The position numbers and the translations under genes were made by a program. From positions 6,014,001-6,078,000 of the forward strand of contig NZ_CP067412.1 in assembly GCF_023375815.1 (NCBI RefSeq): a stretch of 64,000 nt of DNA. Direction: 5' to 3'. The stretch comes from Pseudomonas sp. HS6 (GTDB lineage: Bacteria; Pseudomonadota; Gammaproteobacteria; Pseudomonadales; Pseudomonadaceae). This document shows, one piece after another, positions 59,600 through 64,000 of this stretch (position 1 is its first letter; every line of letters starts with the position of its first letter). A model generated the notes under the pieces. It made no database searches and was not told the DNA's origin. It saw nothing but the letters and a program-made list of their open reading frames with translations.

Positions 59600-60517
59600 A
59601 TGCAACTTCCGGACATGAACCTGTTGGTCGCCCTCGACGCCTTGCTCGACGAGGGCAGCGTGGTGGGCGCCGCGCGGCGGATGAACCTCAGCCCGGCGGC
59701 CATGAGTCGCACGCTGACGCGGATTCGCGAAGCCATAGGCGATCCGATTCTGGTTCGTGCTGGCCGGGGGTTGGTGCCGACGCCCAAGGCGCTGGCGCTG
59801 CGCGAACAGGTGCGGGACGTGGTCGAGCAGGCGGCGCTGCTGTTTCGCTCGGCCGATGCTGTCGAGTTGGGCACGTTGCGCCGGCGGTTCAGCATTCGCG
59901 CCAACGATTTTTTCGTCGGCGTGTACGGCGGCAAGCTGTTCGACACCCTCGATCAGCAGGCACCGCACTGCGAACTGCGCTTCGTCCCTGAGGGCGATGG
60001 CGACGATGAAGCACTGCGCGAAGGGCGGATCGATCTGAGTGTCAGCAACACCCGCCCGCTGAGCCCGGAAGTCAAAGTACAGAACCTGTTCTCCACCCAC
60101 TTCGTCGGTCTGGTACGTGAAGATCACCCGTTGCTTGATGGTGAAATCACCGCCGAGCGTTACGCCGGTTTTTCCCACATCAGCATGTCCCGTCGAGGCA
60201 TCGCCCGTGGGCCTATCGACACCGCTTTGAATGCCTTGGGGCTGGAGCGGCGAGTCGCTGTGATCGCGCCCAGTTTCCACGCGGCGATGTTCGCCCTGCC
60301 GGACTCCGACCTGATCCTGCCGGTGCCCAAGGAAGCGCTGCTCAGCGTGCGGCGATTGGGGTTGAAGCTGCGCTCGTTCGACCTGCCGATCCCGTTGCCG
60401 ACGCTGATGCTGACTCAGGCCTGGCACCCGCGTTTCGACAAGGATCCGGCCCACCGCTGGCTGCGTGAGACCCTCAAGACCTGCTGCGACGAGACCTGGC
60501 TGGCGGCGCAGCCCTGA
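59600..60517 (+). CDS. LysR-family transcriptional regulator
   Basis: The 305-residue regulator has an N-terminal winged helix (about 1-60, VVGAARRMNLSPAAMSRTL) and a PBP2-like effector domain (about 85-300). It lies 102 bases upstream of the efflux genes in the same direction and is a plausible controller of them. ATG 59600 is chosen because the conserved DMNLLVALDALL region starts there. Confidence 0.88.
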   Translation: MQLPDMNLLVALDALLDEGSVVGAARRMNLSPAAMSRTLTRIREAIGDPILVRAGRGLVPTPKALALREQVRDVVEQAALLFRSADAVELGTLRRRFSIRANDFFVGVYGGKLFDTLDQQAPHCELRFVPEGDGDDEALREGRIDLSVSNTRPLSPEVKVQNLFSTHFVGLVREDHPLLDGEITAERYAGFSHISMSRRGIARGPIDTALNALGLERRVAVIAPSFHAAMFALPDSDLILPVPKEALLSVRRLGLKLRSFDLPIPLPTLMLTQAWHPRFDKDPAHRWLRETLKTCCDETWLAAQP

Positions 60518-60619
60518 GGATTGCGTCTGGTGCAACTATAAGCTGCCGACAAGTCAATTTTCGTCAGTCGTAAGCCTTACTAAGATGCTCCGGTATTTTT
60601 CCCTCCGGAGTTTGCCTGC

Positions 60620-62155
60620 ATGACATCCCTGACGGTCACGGCGCCGATTGCCGCTGCCGCTCCGATGGCCGCCGCGCCACCGGTGTTCGGGGCGCGGATC
60701 ATCATCGGTCTGGTCGGCGTGCTGCTGGCGGTGCTGGTGTCGGGCCTCAACGAGATGGTGACCAAGGTTGCCCTGGCCGACATTCGCGGCGCCCTGAGCA
60801 TCGGTTATGACGAAGGCACCTGGCTGGTCGCCAGCTACACCGCGACTTCGGTGGCGGCCATGGCGTTCGCGCCGTGGTGCTCGGTGACCTTTTCCCTGCG
60901 TCGCTTCACCCTGTGCGCCATCGGTGTGTTCACCCTGCTCGGGGTGCTCTGTCCGTTCGCCCCGAACTACGAAAGCCTGTTGCTGATGCGCATCCTGCAA
61001 GGCCTGGCTGGCGGCGCGCTGCCGCCGATGCTGATGACCGTTGCGCTGCGGTTTCTGCCGGCCAATTTCAAACTGTACGGCCTCGCCGGTTATGCCCTGA
61101 CCGCTACTTTTGGCCCCGGTCTCGGTACACCGCTGGCCGGGTTGTGGACCGAATACGTCGGCTGGCAGTGGACATTCTGGCAAATCATCGTGCCGTGCCT
61201 GATCGCCATGGCCGCTGTCGCGTATGGCCTGCCGCAAGATCCGCTGCGTCTGGAGCGCCTCAAGTCGTTCAACTGGAAGGGCCTGCTGCTGGGTTTTCCG
61301 GCGATCTGCATGCTGGTGATCGGCCTGTTGCAGGGCAATCGCCTGGACTGGTTCGAGTCGAGCCTGATCTGCGGTTTGCTCGGTGCCGGTTCGCTGTTGC
61401 TGGTGGCGTTTCTGATCAATGAATGGTCGCAGCCGATTCCGTTTTTCAAGTTGCAGATGCTCGGCATCCGCAACCTGTCGTTTGCGCTGATGACGTTGGC
61501 CGGAGTGCTGGTGGTGCTGCTGGCGGTGGTGCTGATTCCATCGAGTTATCTGGCTCAGGTGCAGGGTTACCGGCCGGTGCAGACCGCGCCGATCATGTTG
61601 CTCGCGGCGTTGCCGCAATTGATCGCGCTGCCGCTGGTGGCGGCGCTGTGCAACCTGCGTTGGGTCGATTGCCGCTGGGTGCTCGGCATCGGTTTGAGCA
61701 TGTTGACGCTGTCGTGCCTCGGCGGCTCGCAACTGACCTCGGAATGGATTCGTGACGATTTCTACGTCCTGCAATGGCTGCAGATTTTCGGCCAGCCGAT
61801 GGCGGTGCTGCCGTTGCTGATGCTGTCGACCGGCAGCATCCAGCCGCAGGACGGGCCGTTCGCCTCGGCGTGGTTCAACACCGTGAAAGGTCTGGCGGCG
61901 GTGGTCGCCACCGGCGTGATCGAGGCGCTGACAACGGCACGCCTGCATTTTCACTCGACGATGCTGGTGGATCGCCTTGGCAACTCGCCGCTGGTCCCTG
62001 GCAACGACCCGGCACTCGCCCATCGCCTGCATGAACAGGCGGTGGTGCTGACTTCTTCGGATCTTTATCTGTGTATGGCCGGCGTCGCAGTGGCGCTGAT
62101 CCTGCTGATTTTCTGGCTGCCGACGCGGATCTTTCCGCCACGCGCGCCGACCTGA
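60620..62155 (+). CDS. DHA2-family MFS multidrug efflux transporter (EmrB type)
   Basis: The 511-residue protein has 14 predicted membrane helices and the DHA2-type pattern, exporting drugs or toxic compounds through the periplasmic adaptor and channel encoded next. The gene is 18 bases before the adaptor gene. The substrate is unknown. Confidence 0.9.
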   Translation: MTSLTVTAPIAAAAPMAAAPPVFGARIIIGLVGVLLAVLVSGLNEMVTKVALADIRGALSIGYDEGTWLVASYTATSVAAMAFAPWCSVTFSLRRFTLCAIGVFTLLGVLCPFAPNYESLLLMRILQGLAGGALPPMLMTVALRFLPANFKLYGLAGYALTATFGPGLGTPLAGLWTEYVGWQWTFWQIIVPCLIAMAAVAYGLPQDPLRLERLKSFNWKGLLLGFPAICMLVIGLLQGNRLDWFESSLICGLLGAGSLLLVAFLINEWSQPIPFFKLQMLGIRNLSFALMTLAGVLVVLLAVVLIPSSYLAQVQGYRPVQTAPIMLLAALPQLIALPLVAALCNLRWVDCRWVLGIGLSMLTLSCLGGSQLTSEWIRDDFYVLQWLQIFGQPMAVLPLLMLSTGSIQPQDGPFASAWFNTVKGLAAVVATGVIEALTTARLHFHSTMLVDRLGNSPLVPGNDPALAHRLHEQAVVLTSSDLYLCMAGVAVALILLIFWLPTRIFPPRAPT

Positions 62156-62173
62156 CTGGAACAGAAGGTTTTT

Positions 62174-63244
62174 ATGACGACTCAAGCAAAGCAAAAACTC
62201 GCGGTGGCCGTAGCCGCTGCGCTGGCGGTCGGTGTGCTGGTGTATCTGGCGATGCCCGGCCTGTTCGGCAAACGTACTCAGCAGAGCACCAACGATGCGT
62301 TCGTCTCTGCCGACTTCACCTTGGTGGTGCCGCGTGTGGCGGGGTTCATCAAGGAAGTGCAGGTGGAAGACAACCAGCAGGTCAAGGCCGGGCAGTTGCT
62401 GGCGCTGATCGATGATCGCGACTTGCGCGCCGCTGCCGAAGCCGCCGATGCGCATACCTTGGTCGCCCGGGCTCAGTTGCAAAACGCCAAAGCTACTCTG
62501 GAACGGCAGACATCGGTGATCGCTCAGGCTCAGGCGTCGGTGGTCTCGGCCAAAGCTGAAATGGCTTTCGCCCAGCAGGAATTGAACCGCTATAACCATC
62601 TGGCCGGCGTCGGTGCCGGCACTGTGCAGAACGCGCAACAGGCGCGCACCCGGATCGATCAGGCCTCCGCACGGCTGGACACCGCCACGGCAAAACTGGC
62701 AGCGGAACGCAAACAGGTCGAGATTCTGACGGCGCAGCGCGATGCCGCCGAAGGCAGTCTGAAACAAGCACAGGCGGCGCTGGAAATCGCCAGTTTCGAG
62801 CTGTCCTACACGCGCATCACCGCGCCCCAGGACGGCATGATCGGCGAGCGCGCGGTGCGGGTCGGCGCCTATGTGACGCCGGGCAGCAAACTGCTGGCGG
62901 TGGTGCCGTTGAAGCAGGCTTATGTGGTCGCCAACTTTCAGGAAACCCAACTCACCGACGTGCAGGCTGGACAGGACGTTGTAGTGCGTGTCGATAGCCT
63001 CGGCGGCGAAGCATTGAGCGGGCGGGTCGAAAGCATCGCCCCGGCCACCGGCGTGACCTTTGCCGCCGTGAAACCGGACAACGCCACCGGCAACTTCACC
63101 AAAGTCGTGCAGCGGATTCCGGTGAAGATCCTGCTGGAGCCGGGCCAGCCACTGGCCGAGCGCCTGCGCGTGGGCATGTCGGTGGAGGCGAGCATTGATA
63201 CCAAAAGCTCCGCGACGTCGGTGCGTGAGGTGACGCAGCGATGA
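62174..63244 (+). CDS. HlyD/EmrA-family efflux adaptor
   Basis: The 356-residue membrane fusion protein has an N-terminal anchor (about 8-28), a biotinyl-lipoyl-like domain (about 45-85), a long coiled coil (about 85-205) and a beta-barrel. It connects the MFS pump to the outer-membrane channel. Its stop overlaps the next start by four bases (ATGA, 63241). Confidence 0.9.
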   Translation: MTTQAKQKLAVAVAAALAVGVLVYLAMPGLFGKRTQQSTNDAFVSADFTLVVPRVAGFIKEVQVEDNQQVKAGQLLALIDDRDLRAAAEAADAHTLVARAQLQNAKATLERQTSVIAQAQASVVSAKAEMAFAQQELNRYNHLAGVGAGTVQNAQQARTRIDQASARLDTATAKLAAERKQVEILTAQRDAAEGSLKQAQAALEIASFELSYTRITAPQDGMIGERAVRVGAYVTPGSKLLAVVPLKQAYVVANFQETQLTDVQAGQDVVVRVDSLGGEALSGRVESIAPATGVTFAAVKPDNATGNFTKVVQRIPVKILLEPGQPLAERLRVGMSVEASIDTKSSATSVREVTQR

Positions 63245-64000
63245 AACGCGTTCAGTCCATGACCATTGCTCTGAGTCTCTCGGCTTTGGCGGCTTGCACC
63301 GTCGGCCCGGACTTTCAGAAGCCCGAAGCTACGCAGATCGCCGACTGGGCCAAACCCGCCAAATCCGCCCCCAGCCAGGCCGTCAGCGAACCGCTGAACG
63401 AGCGCTGGTGGGAAGTCTTCCACGACGCGCAACTTTCCGCCCTGACCCAGCGCGCCGTGAGCAGCAACCTCGACCTGCAACTGGCCAGCAGTCGCCTGCA
63501 ACAAAGCCGTGCCGCCCGCCAGGTAATCACCGCGGACCGCTATCCGACAACGGCTGCCACCGGCAGTTATGCGCGTGAACGCAACAGTGGCAAAGGCCTG
63601 AGCGATCCGTCCGGACACAACGGCGATTCGGCCTTCAACCTGTGGGACGCCGGTTTCTCCGCCTCCTGGGAACTGGACTTCTGGGGCCGCGTGCGCCGGG
63701 AAACCGAAGCAGCCGATGCCAACCTGGAAGTCGCGGAAAACGACCGTCGCGGCGTTCTGTTGGCGGTACTCGCAGACACCGCGCAGAACTACATCCAGCT
63801 ACGCGGCGTGCAGAACACCCGCGCAGTCACCGAGCAGAATCTCGATGTCGCGCGGCACAGCCTGAAACTCTCGCAACTGCGGTTGAACGACGGGGTGGCC
63901 ACCGATCTCGACGTGGCCGAAGCGGCCGCGCAAGTGGCGGCCATCGAATCGCGCCTGCCGGCGCTGGAGCAACGTCAGGCGCAACTGATCAACGCCATCA
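63241..64000 (+). CDS. NodT-family outer membrane efflux lipoprotein (partial, runs off end)
   Basis: The open frame runs from ATG 63241 to the window end without a stop (253 codons). It has a lipoprotein signal peptide with a lipobox LAAC (Cys19) and the RND/MFS outer-membrane factor pattern (WWEVFHDAQLSALTQRAV near 56; SWELDFWGRVRRE near 140). It is the third part of the EmrAB-NodT system, translationally coupled to the adaptor gene. A full family member has about 470 residues. Confidence 0.92.
   Translation, partial: MKRVQSMTIALSLSALAACTVGPDFQKPEATQIADWAKPAKSAPSQAVSEPLNERWWEVFHDAQLSALTQRAVSSNLDLQLASSRLQQSRAARQVITADRYPTTAATGSYARERNSGKGLSDPSGHNGDSAFNLWDAGFSASWELDFWGRVRRETEAADANLEVAENDRRGVLLAVLADTAQNYIQLRGVQNTRAVTEQNLDVARHSLKLSQLRLNDGVATDLDVAEAAAQVAAIESRLPALEQRQAQLINAI

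Overview
The window is chromosomal DNA from a Pseudomonas, most likely of the P. fluorescens group. It carries the nasS-nasT-nasA-kinase-nirB-nirD-nitrate reductase-cobA-oprF-sigX-cmpX-crfX-cmaX-rraA-hydrolase-ppsA-ppsR gene order known from P. aeruginosa, a 2-methylcitrate (prp) operon, a LapA/MapA-type adhesin with its type I secretion genes, high-GC coding DNA and fluorescens-style REP sequences. The species assignment is inference from gene content and order; no rRNA or tRNA gene was seen.

1-11.8 kb: assimilatory nitrate reduction. NasS (nitrate sensor) and NasT (ANTAR antiterminator) come first, then a nitrate transporter, a bifunctional PP2C phosphatase/Ser-Thr kinase, nitrite reductase NirBD, nitrate reductase and the uroporphyrinogen methyltransferase that feeds siroheme to NirB. 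Two leaders, before the transporter and before nirB, each have a sigma-54 -24/-12 promoter, two hairpins with hexanucleotide loops carrying A at position 1 and G at position 4, and an intrinsic terminator. This is the layout expected for NasT antitermination.

11.8-21 kb: envelope and central metabolism. oprF, sigX, cmpX, crfX, cmaX, rraA, an alpha/beta hydrolase and ppsA lie on the minus strand, and ppsR diverges from ppsA. 21.3-24.4 kb: an ABC transporter with a fused double permease and an ATPase with a C-terminal extension, but no binding protein. 24.4-33.1 kb: the methylcitrate operon gntR-prpB-prpC-acnD-prpF-prpD, all on the minus strand, with two palindromic repeat elements inside it.

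33.4-39.6 kb: a retropepsin-like protease / inactive transglutaminase-7TM / RimK-like ATP-grasp trio, then pabB, thrH and cysH. 40-45 kb: an NCS1 permease, a racemase-family enzyme lacking the first catalytic cysteine, a LysR regulator, an SDR oxidoreductase and a HAD phosphatase. 45.2-54.5 kb: a truncated Rhs gene meets a truncated large adhesin gene tail to tail at about 47,267, followed by the TolC/ABC/HlyD secretion genes. The junction is either a genuine deletion or an assembly join. 54.5-58.6 kb: a TauD-like dioxygenase with a sulfonate-type ABC transporter. 58.6-64 kb: an AT-rich membrane protein of unknown function, a LysR regulator and an EmrAB/NodT-type tripartite efflux operon cut by the window end.
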